This document shows positions 1 to 5,937 of a stretch of DNA of 17,064 bases, piece by piece. Source of the DNA: Pseudomonadota bacterium (GTDB taxonomy: Bacteria > SAR324 > NAC60-12). Numbering within the stretch: the first letter of the stretch is position 1; every line of letters begins with the position of its first letter. Where the stretch lies: the NCBI GenBank assembly GCA_014381795.1, contig JACNKY010000241.1, positions 1 to 17,064 of the forward strand, in the 5' to 3' direction. The position numbers and the translations under genes were made by a program. Below the pieces are notes generated by a model that did not search any database, had not been told where the DNA came from, and was given only the letters and a program-made list of their open reading frames with translations.

Positions 1-290
1 CCTTCCTCGGAGGCCTTCCAGCAGAGTACCAGTTCGAGGGCTTCCTTGAGACGGTAGAAAATAGAGACGGTTTGTTGTCCAACCAAATGCGGTAAATTCA
101 GAAAATCAAAAGACTCCTGCCGTATTAATCCTGGAAACAGCAGCACCTGAATATCTTCAATTAACGCGATTATATTTTCTTTGGCCGGTAAATCAATGGT
201 GCCGATGTGCTCTATCTCCGGATGTTCACGATAAGAAACCATCAGTGCGTCAATTGTATTCTGTAGTCTTTTTCCTTTATCAGTTGACAT
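1..290 (-). CDS. cysE: Serine O-acetyltransferase, N-terminal part (3' end outside window)
   Basis: This is an open frame of 96 codons starting at an ATG (290-288) and running off the left edge. The visible protein has the alpha-helical N-terminal region of bacterial serine acetyltransferases: a stretch reading HIGTIDLPAKENIIALIEDI, then VLLFPG, then a second helical segment with LPHLVGQQT. The 'LPS/A-R/K...ED...LFPG' layout is typical of the CysE/EpsC branch; the left-handed beta-helix catalytic part with the hexapeptide repeats would lie outside. The enzyme makes O-acetylserine from serine and acetyl-CoA, the first step of cysteine synthesis, in the cytosol. It is transcribed divergently from pyrE, with a good sigma70-type promoter at 309-336. 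No Shine-Dalgarno is visible before the ATG. Recognition rests on N-terminal similarity only, because the catalytic domain is not seen. Confidence 0.78.
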   Translation of the reverse strand, partial: MSTDKGKRLQNTIDALMVSYREHPEIEHIGTIDLPAKENIIALIEDIQVLLFPGLIRQESFDFLNLPHLVGQQTVSIFYRLKEALELVLCWKASEE

Positions 291-308
291 CGTTTATTTA
301 CGGGTTTG

Positions 309-336
309 ATTATAATCTTCCGGAATTGTCAATCAA
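309..336 (-). promoter_or_regulatory. Candidate sigma70-type promoter for cysE
   Basis: On the minus strand TTGATT (336-331) and a perfect TATAAT (314-309) are separated by 16 nt, about 20 nt upstream of the cysE ATG. The -10 box lies in the near-palindrome ATTATAAT, so a TATAAT also reads on the plus strand (311-316), but that one has no well-spaced -35 partner: TTGACA at 284-289 is 21 nt away. Confidence 0.5.
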
Positions 337-354
337 GAAAATTTTGTTCCGGGA

Positions 355-383
355 TTGAGTTGAGTTAAACTAACTGCTATGCT
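355..383 (+). promoter_or_regulatory. Candidate promoter for pyrE
   Basis: TTGAGT (355-360), a 17-nt spacer and TATGCT (378-383) lie about 35 nt upstream of the pyrE ATG. The spacing is ideal and each box has one or two mismatches to consensus. This would give a short leader, without an obvious attenuator in this gap. Confidence 0.4.
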
Positions 384-418
384 GTGAATGCTGTCTCTCA
401 AACAAACTCTGGTTTTTA

Positions 419-1093
419 ATGCAAACTTATAAAAAAGAATTTGCCGAATTTCTGGTCCGTGCGGATGCTCTTCAGTTTGGGGAGTTCACTCTCAAAAGCG
501 GTCGCAGCTCACCGTATTTTTTTAACTCTTCAAAATTCAACAACGGTCCACTGATTGAAGAGCTTGGTTCATACTATGCCGCGGCAATTGAGGAAAATGC
601 TCCAAACTGTAATTTGATCTACGGCCCGGCCTACAAGGGAATCCCGCTCTGCCTTACCACGGCAATTGCTTTATCCGCTAGACTTAAGCAGGATATCGGA
701 TATTTCTTTAATCGAAAAGAGAAAAAGACACACGGGGATCAGGGAACTCTCGTTGGTCAGTTTCCGCTTGCACGGGATTGCGTGGTCATGGTTGACGATG
801 TAATCACCGATGGTCTTACAAAAATTGAGTCAGTTGCCCTGATTCGTGAACTCTGCAAAATTGAATTCTCCGGTGTTCTTGTCGCTTTGGACCGGATGGA
901 AAAAAATTCACAGGCTAATGACGCGATCACTGAATTTCAGCAAAAAACCGGTGTTCCTGTCTGGTCAATCATCACTATCCGCGAAACCTGCGACTACTTG
1001 AAAAATCGGGAAATAGACGGTTCAGTTGTGCTGGATGTGTCTACTTTCCTGAAAATAGAAAATTATCTCGCTGAACACAGCGTCCGCTCTTAG
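419..1093 (+). CDS. pyrE: Orotate phosphoribosyltransferase
   Basis: The protein is 224 aa and closely follows the E. coli PyrE layout (about 213 aa). TLKSGRSSPYFFN sits at residues 24-36 (substrate region), GPAYKGIP at 69-76, the flexible catalytic loop FNRKEKKTHGDQGTLVG at 97-113, and the PRPP-binding signature VVMVDDVITDG at 122-132. The enzyme joins orotate to PRPP to make OMP in de novo pyrimidine synthesis and acts as a cytosolic dimer whose loop closes over the neighbour's active site. After the DDVIT core the usual A/G-G-T is replaced by DGLTK, a mild deviation. No Shine-Dalgarno precedes the ATG; the start is chosen because the family begins right at this helix. The gene stands alone, divergent from cysE, with a 128-nt gap before the HEPN-like gene. 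Confidence 0.95.
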   Translation: MQTYKKEFAEFLVRADALQFGEFTLKSGRSSPYFFNSSKFNNGPLIEELGSYYAAAIEENAPNCNLIYGPAYKGIPLCLTTAIALSARLKQDIGYFFNRKEKKTHGDQGTLVGQFPLARDCVVMVDDVITDGLTKIESVALIRELCKIEFSGVLVALDRMEKNSQANDAITEFQQKTGVPVWSIITIRETCDYLKNREIDGSVVLDVSTFLKIENYLAEHSVRS

Positions 1094-1221
1094 GCACATT
1101 TTATAAAAACAAAAGCCGTTTTAGGCGAAATATTTTGTGCTGAACTAGCGTTATTGATTTGTAAAAGGTTGAATAGTTAACTTCCTTCTTCGTCAAACAT
1201 TATATCTCTTGTAACACAATC

Positions 1222-1656
1222 ATGCAAAAAGCGCAAGAATCTGAACGCAGCATTCACAGGGCACAAGTGTCGTGGGAACAGTCTGGAGAGGATTTGGAAA
1301 TGGCGAAATCCTTTATTAAAACCAATCCGGATACTAGTTGCCTGCTGAGTAATCAGGCTGCGATCAATGCCTTCAGTTCAATTTTATTGGCCCTTGGTCA
1401 TTTTCAGCTTCCGGCATACTCTTCAACGGAAATGCTCAATCTCTGTAGTTCAGTCGCTCCGGAAGTTGAAATTACACGAGCGTATTGTGATGTGCTCGAC
1501 AGTGCGCTGAGCCGTGACTTACTGGGACACACTCGTCCAAAAAACATTCAGTTCACACCCGCATTCGCAAAAACGTCATACGAAGCTAGCAGCAAAATTC
1601 ATAAAATAGTCAAAGCCTACTGGCTGGAAAACAAAGAGCGTTTTTTTGCTCCGTGA
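1222..1656 (+). CDS. Small HEPN-like helical protein, function unknown
   Basis: This 144-aa protein is predicted to be all helical. Its first half (W18 to about residue 75) has the pattern of HEPN domains: a W..S.EDLEMAK helix, a short loop, then a helix with LLSNQAAINAFSSILLALG, like the 'QQAaEkalKA' helix of the family. The second half ends in YEASSKIHKIVKAYW, like the last HEPN helix. The RNase motif R-x4-6-H of active HEPN toxins is not clear; the nearest is R98-DLLG-H103 (R-x4-H), in an uncertain structural position. No nucleotidyltransferase (MNT) partner lies next to it, so a toxin-antitoxin call is not supported. It ends 6 nt before the Nudix gene's ATG, so the two are probably co-transcribed. 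There is no Shine-Dalgarno. Family assignment is by pattern only. Confidence 0.6.
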   Translation: MQKAQESERSIHRAQVSWEQSGEDLEMAKSFIKTNPDTSCLLSNQAAINAFSSILLALGHFQLPAYSSTEMLNLCSSVAPEVEITRAYCDVLDSALSRDLLGHTRPKNIQFTPAFAKTSYEASSKIHKIVKAYWLENKERFFAP

Positions 1657-1662
1657 ACTTTT

Positions 1663-2346
1663 ATGTTGAATAAAATCAGGCAGGGTCTTACAGGCCATCA
1701 TCCGCTAAAAAATCCACAAATCCAAAAACGTGCCTCTGTGCTTATTCCTTTGCTGGAAGCTGAGGGTGAGCTTTTTGTGATGCTCACTCAGCGTTCAGAG
1801 AAGCTACGTTCTCATGCTGGGCAAGTTTCGTTTCCGGGTGGAAAGCAGGATCCACATGACGCGAATTCACTAGAAACCGCATTCCGGGAAACTAACGAAG
1901 AAATAGGTCTGCCTCAGGAAAAAATCGAAATAATTGGCCAACTGGATCAAATACTTTCACTTCATAATTATCTGGTTACACCTTTTGTGGGGCTCATTCC
2001 AAATGATTTTGTCCCTGTGCCAAATCAAGATGAAATTGAAGCAGTTTTTAAGGTGCCGCTCTCTTTTTTCATGAACAGTGAGCAGCACTGGACTGAGGAA
2101 TTTAAAATCCCGATTGGGACCATACTCGCGCATCATTTTGAGTTTGAAGGTTTTGATATATGGGGCTTGACCGCAAAATTGATTCTGCGACTGCTGGAAA
2201 TCGGTTTGGGACATGTACCGGACTTTCCGGTGCATCATCCGGACTCACCAACCTGGATGGAAAGAACGCTTGATTATTCAGGAGAAGAACTACCTTTTGA
2301 TTCAAAAGCGCTCAGACATTTTGAACAGAGGAAGGTACATCGATAA
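1663..2346 (+). CDS. Nudix hydrolase, CoA pyrophosphatase (NudL/YeaB type)
   Basis: The 227-aa protein carries the signature that separates CoA pyrophosphatases from other Nudix enzymes: MLTQRSEKLRSHAGQVSFPGG at about residues 40-60, matching the UPF0035 pattern LLTxRSx3LRx3GxVxFPGG. The Nudix box follows directly (GGKQDPHDANSLETAFRETN then EEIGL). The metal-binding REx2EE core is intact. The conserved glutamate of the canonical GX5E part is replaced by the D-x2-D arrangement usual in this subfamily. Such enzymes split CoA or oxidised CoA into 4'-phosphopantetheine and 3',5'-ADP. The gene starts 6 nt after the HEPN-like gene stops. Its last 45 nt overlap the 3' end of the oppositely oriented GspF/PilC gene. 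Substrate specificity is family knowledge, not shown here. Confidence 0.88.
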   Translation: MLNKIRQGLTGHHPLKNPQIQKRASVLIPLLEAEGELFVMLTQRSEKLRSHAGQVSFPGGKQDPHDANSLETAFRETNEEIGLPQEKIEIIGQLDQILSLHNYLVTPFVGLIPNDFVPVPNQDEIEAVFKVPLSFFMNSEQHWTEEFKIPIGTILAHHFEFEGFDIWGLTAKLILRLLEIGLGHVPDFPVHHPDSPTWMERTLDYSGEELPFDSKALRHFEQRKVHR

Positions 2347-3471
2347 GAGAAATCCAAGTACACCAAAAGCAATCAGGATCATCAAAACCGGCTCAATCAG
2401 CGTGTTAGCCCAGGCCATTATTTTTTTCAGCGATTCCTGATTCTGCCTGCCGATACGCGCAAAACTTGAGGAAAGGTGACCACTGGATTCACCGAGTGCG
2501 ATCATTTTGACAAACATTGGTGAAAAAAGTGGGACCATGGAATATGCTTCCCGCAGAGACTTTCCGGCATCAACTGCTTTTCGTACGGGTGCAATCCGCT
2601 TACTCAACAGCCCCGGCAGCATCTCTTCTGCCAGCGTCAGCGCCTCCTGTAGGTGAACGCCTGTGCTGAGCATGATTTCCATGCCTCTGCTGTAAAATAG
2701 CATGCGCACACTTACCCGCAAACGCTTTCCTCCTGGAATCAGATTCAGAAGCCACGAAAATCCCAGTATTCTGTAAATAGCAACAAGCAGAGTTCCGCAA
2801 ATCAGCGTTCCTATAATCCAGCTTTCTGGATGAATACGCAGCGAATCGCTTAAATTTAGCAGCACTCGTGTCAGCCAAAACAACTCATCACCGAGCCCGA
2901 TGTACATCCTTTTAAATAGAGGTACCATGAAAATAATCGAGCCCAGCGACAAAACTATGAAAATACTGAAAACCACCAGAGGATAGTTTAGTAAACGTTT
3001 TTGCTCCTGAATTATCGATTGTTGAAACTGGTAAAATTCCAGCAGCATTCCGAGAACTTCTGGCAGTCTTCCGGAACTTTCCGCAACTTCAATCATTTTT
3101 CCGACAAGTTTTGGAAAGGCGCGGTATCGCTGCAGGGCGCTGCTTAATGAAATTCCGTTCCGTAAATCTTCACGTATTCGGCAAAGCAGGAAACTCAAAA
3201 CACGATTTTTTTGCTCATGTACAGCAAACCCCAAAGCATCATCCAGCTCAACTCCGGATTTCAGCAGACGGTGCAACTGCAGTAAAAATTCTGTAACTTC
3301 ATTATTGTTTAAAACTTTGTGAAGACGTGAACGTTCAATTTTCCAGAAGCGCAACCTGAAAAATCCACAACTCAGCAGATTCTCATTGGCTACTGACAAA
3401 GTTTCTGAATCCAGCGCACCTTCATGCTGAACTCCATTCGTATCCGTTCCTTCCCAGTAATAGTGCTTCAC
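2302..3471 (-). CDS. Type II secretion / type IV pilus inner-membrane platform protein (GspF/PilC family)
   Basis: This 389-aa protein has the family's two T2SSF domains. The N-terminus (YYWEGTDTNGVQHEGAL) is the usual small lead-in. Domain 1 (about 60-185) has LLKSGVELDDAL and VAESSGRLPEVL; domain 2 (about 260-380) has MLSTGVHLQEAL and ALGESSGHLSSSF. Hydrophobic segments lie at about 163-187, 218-240 and 357-383. The ending IEPVLMILIAFGVLGFLLSMYLPLF is typical. In known systems this protein sits in the inner membrane and couples the GspE/PilB ATPase to the pseudopilus or pilus. No ATPase, pilin or secretin gene is in the window, so the gene is an orphan here and I cannot say T2SS or T4P. The start is GTG (3471-3469), supported by AGGTG four nt upstream. 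The 3' end overlaps the Nudix gene tail to tail by 45 nt. Confidence 0.9.
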   Translation of the reverse strand: MKHYYWEGTDTNGVQHEGALDSETLSVANENLLSCGFFRLRFWKIERSRLHKVLNNNEVTEFLLQLHRLLKSGVELDDALGFAVHEQKNRVLSFLLCRIREDLRNGISLSSALQRYRAFPKLVGKMIEVAESSGRLPEVLGMLLEFYQFQQSIIQEQKRLLNYPLVVFSIFIVLSLGSIIFMVPLFKRMYIGLGDELFWLTRVLLNLSDSLRIHPESWIIGTLICGTLLVAIYRILGFSWLLNLIPGGKRLRVSVRMLFYSRGMEIMLSTGVHLQEALTLAEEMLPGLLSKRIAPVRKAVDAGKSLREAYSMVPLFSPMFVKMIALGESSGHLSSSFARIGRQNQESLKKIMAWANTLIEPVLMILIAFGVLGFLLSMYLPLFKMSERF

Positions 3472-3562
3472 GATTCACCTGTTTATAATTGAAACTCTGA
3501 GAATACATTCGGGCAAGAATTCCCCCATACAATTTCGAATCCTGATTGGAGGATCATCATCC

Positions 3563-3590
3563 GTAGGGGCACAGCGAGACGCGTCCCTAC
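3563..3590. repeat. Short inverted repeat (GTAGGG / CCCTAC)
   Basis: Six-base arms GTAGGG (3563-3568) and CCCTAC (3585-3590) enclose a 16-nt GC-rich centre. The 8-mer GTAGGGGC recurs in another intergenic gap at 4642-4649. This looks like a remnant of a small dispersed intergenic repeat, but only one complete copy is present here. Confidence 0.4.
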
Positions 3591-3655
3591 AATTACGTAT
3601 ACACCTGAAAAATCAGGCTGACAAGCAAAAAGTGGTGCTTTCGAAAAATGTTGGC

Positions 3656-3703
3656 ACTACTGAAATACTACTGAAATACTACTGAAAGGCTGCTGAAAGG
3701 CTG
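3656..3703. repeat. 11-bp tandem direct repeat, about 4.4 copies
   Basis: ACTACTGAAAT (3656-3666) is repeated exactly at 3667-3677, then as ACTACTGAAAG (3678-3688) and GCTGCTGAAAG (3689-3699), followed by a partial GCTG. All units share CTGAAA. The 11-bp period is close to one DNA helical turn and is not a multiple of three, so it is not a coding repeat. It could be a phased protein-binding site or a slippage product. Confidence 0.85.
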
Positions 3704-3917
3704 TGTTGATTCTCTCAGCCAACTCTATACATTCATTAAAAAACAAGGCCTAAAGGTTGCATATACGTAGAGCGCTGGTTGTCCAGAAGTAGAGTTTAAT
3801 TTCAGGCTGTTAAGCTAAAAATTCGACTAAAAAAAGTGTAGTAGTATTGGCTACTCAACTGAATTAGTTTAACGGTGTTCTTGACTTTTAAACTAACTTG
3901 TAAAATAAAAGTATTTT

Positions 3918-4553
3918 ATGAAGATGAAAATCAGCATGTTCTGCCTGTCATTTCTTTTTTGCGGAGGCCTTGTTTTTGCGGGTGATTCCACGTCCAACAG
4001 AGATGACCAAACAGTAAGGTTAGGACAAAAATCCGGAAAACATTTAATGTACTTTATATCAACTCCTTCAGTGCTGGAGTTTCCTGGCGCAAACTGGACA
4101 TTGGGGTTGACGTCTGGTTCAGGAAGATATAATTATTCCTACACGGACTATAATTCTACTTCCGGTGAGTATTCCACAAAAACTCAAAGCATAAACTTCA
4201 GCACACAGGAAGTTACTGCGAGATTCTATCTTGGTAATTCATTCAATATCCCTTTGGGTTACGCGAATTATAAAATCTCATATCCGGATTGGGTTTATAC
4301 CGGTGTGACCTATGACATAGAATATTCGATTACCCAGTTGAATTATGGAATCGGCAATGAATGGACCTTTGATTGGGGGGCATACCTGGGAATGGACTGG
4401 TATCAAGGTGGAAGTAAACTGAGTGATGAAACAAAGGTTACGCTTAAGTCAGGTACAGAAACTTCTACAACACTTCAGAAGGCAACCACAACATCGACAG
4501 ATATTAAAGCATTTGCCGGAGAACTTGTATTGACTTTCGGATTTGGTTTCTGA
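3918..4553 (+). CDS. Predicted outer-membrane beta-barrel protein, unknown function
   Basis: The 211-aa product has a Sec signal peptide: MKMK, then a hydrophobic core (about 5-20), then VFA with likely cleavage after A21, before GDST. The mature part is rich in Tyr, Ser, Thr and Gly with alternating polar and hydrophobic residues typical of beta-strands, for example WTLGLTSGSG and VTARFYLG. It ends in ELVLTFGFGF, with the C-terminal phenylalanine and alternating pattern read by the BAM assembly machinery. Its size suggests a small eight-stranded barrel. I recognise no family or ligand. No Shine-Dalgarno is seen; an alternative ATG lies six nt downstream, and either keeps the signal peptide. 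The gene stands alone after the 446-bp repeat-bearing region. Confidence 0.78.
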   Translation: MKMKISMFCLSFLFCGGLVFAGDSTSNRDDQTVRLGQKSGKHLMYFISTPSVLEFPGANWTLGLTSGSGRYNYSYTDYNSTSGEYSTKTQSINFSTQEVTARFYLGNSFNIPLGYANYKISYPDWVYTGVTYDIEYSITQLNYGIGNEWTFDWGAYLGMDWYQGGSKLSDETKVTLKSGTETSTTLQKATTTSTDIKAFAGELVLTFGFGF

Positions 4554-4616
4554 GCAAGGCAATTTATTTCAGCTTTTAAAATACTGAAAGCCCTTTAAAC
4601 TTATCCTTTATTTCCC

Positions 4617-4654
4617 GGAAGCATCTTTTCCCCCTGATGTTGTAGGGGCTTCTC
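4617..4654. terminator. Weak hairpin between converging genes
   Basis: GAAG...CCCC and GGGG...CTTC can pair across 4618-4652 with an internal bulge, between the tail-to-tail ends of the beta-barrel gene (4553) and the 123-aa gene (4673). There is no strong T-tract on either strand, so a terminator role is only a suggestion. GTAGGGGC at 4642-4649 also occurs at 3563-3570. Confidence 0.25.
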
Positions 4655-4672
4655 TGCAAATGTCTGCACGAT

Positions 4673-5044
4673 TTAAAATTTTTCCATAATTTTATCTGAC
4701 CATTCCGCAGGATATTCAGCATTAAGGGCTTCATCCAGAACGTTGTCACTTAGGGCCTTGTTCTCAAGCGGATGCAGGATATGTGCGCCATGTGGCAAGC
4801 CTACCTCCTGCGAAACTTCCATCGCACGGTTGGTCATGCTGAACTTGACCCATTTACCCGCAAACCATTCCAGTACTACTTCTCCAAAAATCAGCTGAAT
4901 TTGTTGAATATTATCTTCATCATCAATCCAGAAGAATCCGTGAGCATCCGCTCTATTTTCACAGCATAAAGTATGCTTTTTTAGACCATTCACCACTTCC
5001 TCTGATTTTTTGGAAATGATTAGATAAAATTGACAATGCCTCAT
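4673..5044 (-). CDS. Hypothetical 123-aa protein
   Basis: I recognise no family. The product is probably cytosolic, since no signal peptide or membrane segment is seen. It starts MRHCQFYLIISKKSEEVVNGL, then has a cysteine pair (CC, about 27-28), an acidic turn WIDDEDN, an alternating beta-like segment (IQQIQLIFGEVVLEWF) and a C-terminal half rich in His, Glu and Asn. It is taken as real because a good Shine-Dalgarno, AGAGGA (5057-5052), lies 7 nt before the ATG and the upstream DNA has two TATAAT boxes on this strand (5117-5112 and 5092-5087). A 65-codon plus-strand frame inside it has no such support. It diverges from dapB; no functional link is implied. Confidence 0.6.
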   Translation of the reverse strand: MRHCQFYLIISKKSEEVVNGLKKHTLCCENRADAHGFFWIDDEDNIQQIQLIFGEVVLEWFAGKWVKFSMTNRAMEVSQEVGLPHGAHILHPLENKALSDNVLDEALNAEYPAEWSDKIMEKF

Positions 5045-5051
5045 AAATCAG

Positions 5052-5057
5052 TCCTCT
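5052..5057 (-). promoter_or_regulatory. Ribosome binding site of the 123-aa gene
   Basis: AGAGGA on the minus strand lies 7 nt before the ATG at 5044. It stands out because most starts in this window lack such a site, and it decides in favour of this frame over the opposite-strand one. Confidence 0.6.
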
Positions 5058-5175
5058 GTGTCTTGTCTTTTCCAGTTGTTTCGCTGATTATATTGATATA
5101 ACTTTAAGCGCATTATAAAAACAGCATAGAGTCTGTTTTGAATGAAGGTGAACCATAAAATCTATTTTAACAGCC

Positions 5176-5910
5176 ATGAGCCTCATACGAGTATTAATCA
5201 ACGGGTCCAAAGGCCGAATGGGTCAGGAGTCCATCAAGGCCGTCAGGGCGGATGCTGAACTGGATTTAGTCGCGCAAACTGATTTGAGTGATAATTTAGC
5301 TCAAATCATTGAGCAATCCAAGGCCCAGGTCGTGCTTGACTTCACAACTGCCGCGGTTGCCATGGAAGTGTCTGCCAGTATCATTCTGTCCGGTGCTCGT
5401 CCTGTAATCGGCACCAGCGGCTTACTTCCGGAACAAGTTGCTGAACTTAAACAACTTTGTAAACAACAAAACATCGGTGGTGTTATTGCGCCTAATTTTG
5501 CGATTGGGGCAGTTCTGATGATGAAATATTCTCAGGATGCTGCCAGGTATTTTCCGCAGGCAGAAGTTATTGAGCTGCATCACAATGGCAAACTGGATGC
5601 GCCTTCCGGAACCGCAATCAAGACTGCAAATTTAATTGGAGAAGCACGTGATTCAGTCCCAGAAACGATTACAGAAAAAGAAATTATTCCAGGAGCACGC
5701 GGTGCCAATGCGGAAGGAATCCGGATCCATTCTATACGTCTTCCCGGGCTGGTTGCACATCAGGAAGTGCTTTTCGGCGGACAAAGCCAAACGCTGACCA
5801 TCCGGCACGATTCAACCCATCGTGACTCTTTCATGCCCGGTGTTTGCCTCGCCTGCAAAAAAGTCATGGAACTGAACGAACTTGTTTACGGACTGGAATA
5901 TCTGCTTTAA
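5176..5910 (+). CDS. dapB: 4-hydroxy-tetrahydrodipicolinate reductase
   Basis: The 244-aa protein is slightly shorter than the 273-aa E. coli enzyme. The N-terminal Rossmann domain has the NAD(P)H loop NGSKGRMGQ (9-17), DFTTAAV (55-61) and IGTSG (78-82). APNFAIGAVLMM (105-116) leads into the catalytic/tetramerisation domain with ELHHNGKLDAPSGTA (133-147). By alignment H135 and K139 correspond to E. coli H159 and K163, the proton donor and substrate-binding lysine. The enzyme reduces hydroxy-tetrahydrodipicolinate on the route to diaminopimelate and lysine in the cytosol. No other dap gene lies nearby. There is no Shine-Dalgarno; the ATG is chosen because the Rossmann strand begins at residue 4. 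The gene ends just before an AT-rich palindrome shared with the converging xer gene. Confidence 0.95.
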   Translation: MSLIRVLINGSKGRMGQESIKAVRADAELDLVAQTDLSDNLAQIIEQSKAQVVLDFTTAAVAMEVSASIILSGARPVIGTSGLLPEQVAELKQLCKQQNIGGVIAPNFAIGAVLMMKYSQDAARYFPQAEVIELHHNGKLDAPSGTAIKTANLIGEARDSVPETITEKEIIPGARGANAEGIRIHSIRLPGLVAHQEVLFGGQSQTLTIRHDSTHRDSFMPGVCLACKKVMELNELVYGLEYLL

Positions 5911-5937
5911 AATAAATTTTAACTTAAAAAATTTATT
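5911..5937. terminator. Perfect 10-bp AT-only palindrome between dapB and xer (possible bidirectional terminator)
   Basis: AATAAATTTT (5911-5920) and AAAATTTATT (5928-5937) are exact inverted repeats around a 7-nt loop, immediately after the dapB stop and covering the xer stop codon. The position suggests a shared terminator for converging transcripts. The stem has no G or C, so it would be a weak intrinsic terminator. Confidence 0.4.

Larger units (their letters stand above)
3472..3917. other. 446-bp intergenic region with short repeats
   Basis: No credible gene lies between the GspF-family gene and the beta-barrel gene, which are transcribed away from each other. The region holds an imperfect inverted repeat at 3563-3590 (GTAGGG...CCCTAC), a small hairpin CCTGA-AAAA-TCAGG at 3604-3617, four tandem 11-bp units at 3656-3699, and a hairpin AGTAG-TATTGG-CTACT near 3841-3856. 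TTGACT at 3881-3886 is a possible -35 for the downstream gene but has no well-spaced -10. Confidence 0.6.

Noticed and set aside
1094..1221. Riboswitch or attenuator between pyrE and the HEPN-like gene
   Set aside because: Only a small GCC/GGC hairpin and GCACA/TGTGC arms are seen; no known aptamer pattern.
1222..2346. Toxin-antitoxin or defence module (HEPN plus Nudix)
   Set aside because: No MNT partner, no clear HEPN RNase motif, and the Nudix protein has the CoA pyrophosphatase signature.
2600..2878. 92-codon minus-strand frame inside the GspF-family gene
   Set aside because: Shadow frame with composition unlike a real protein; the overlapping gene has clear domains.
3656..3703. CRISPR array
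   Set aside because: Units are only 11 bp and directly adjacent, with no spacers and no cas genes.
4772..4969. 65-codon plus-strand frame
   Set aside because: It lies inside the minus-strand 123-aa gene, which has a strong Shine-Dalgarno and upstream -10 boxes.
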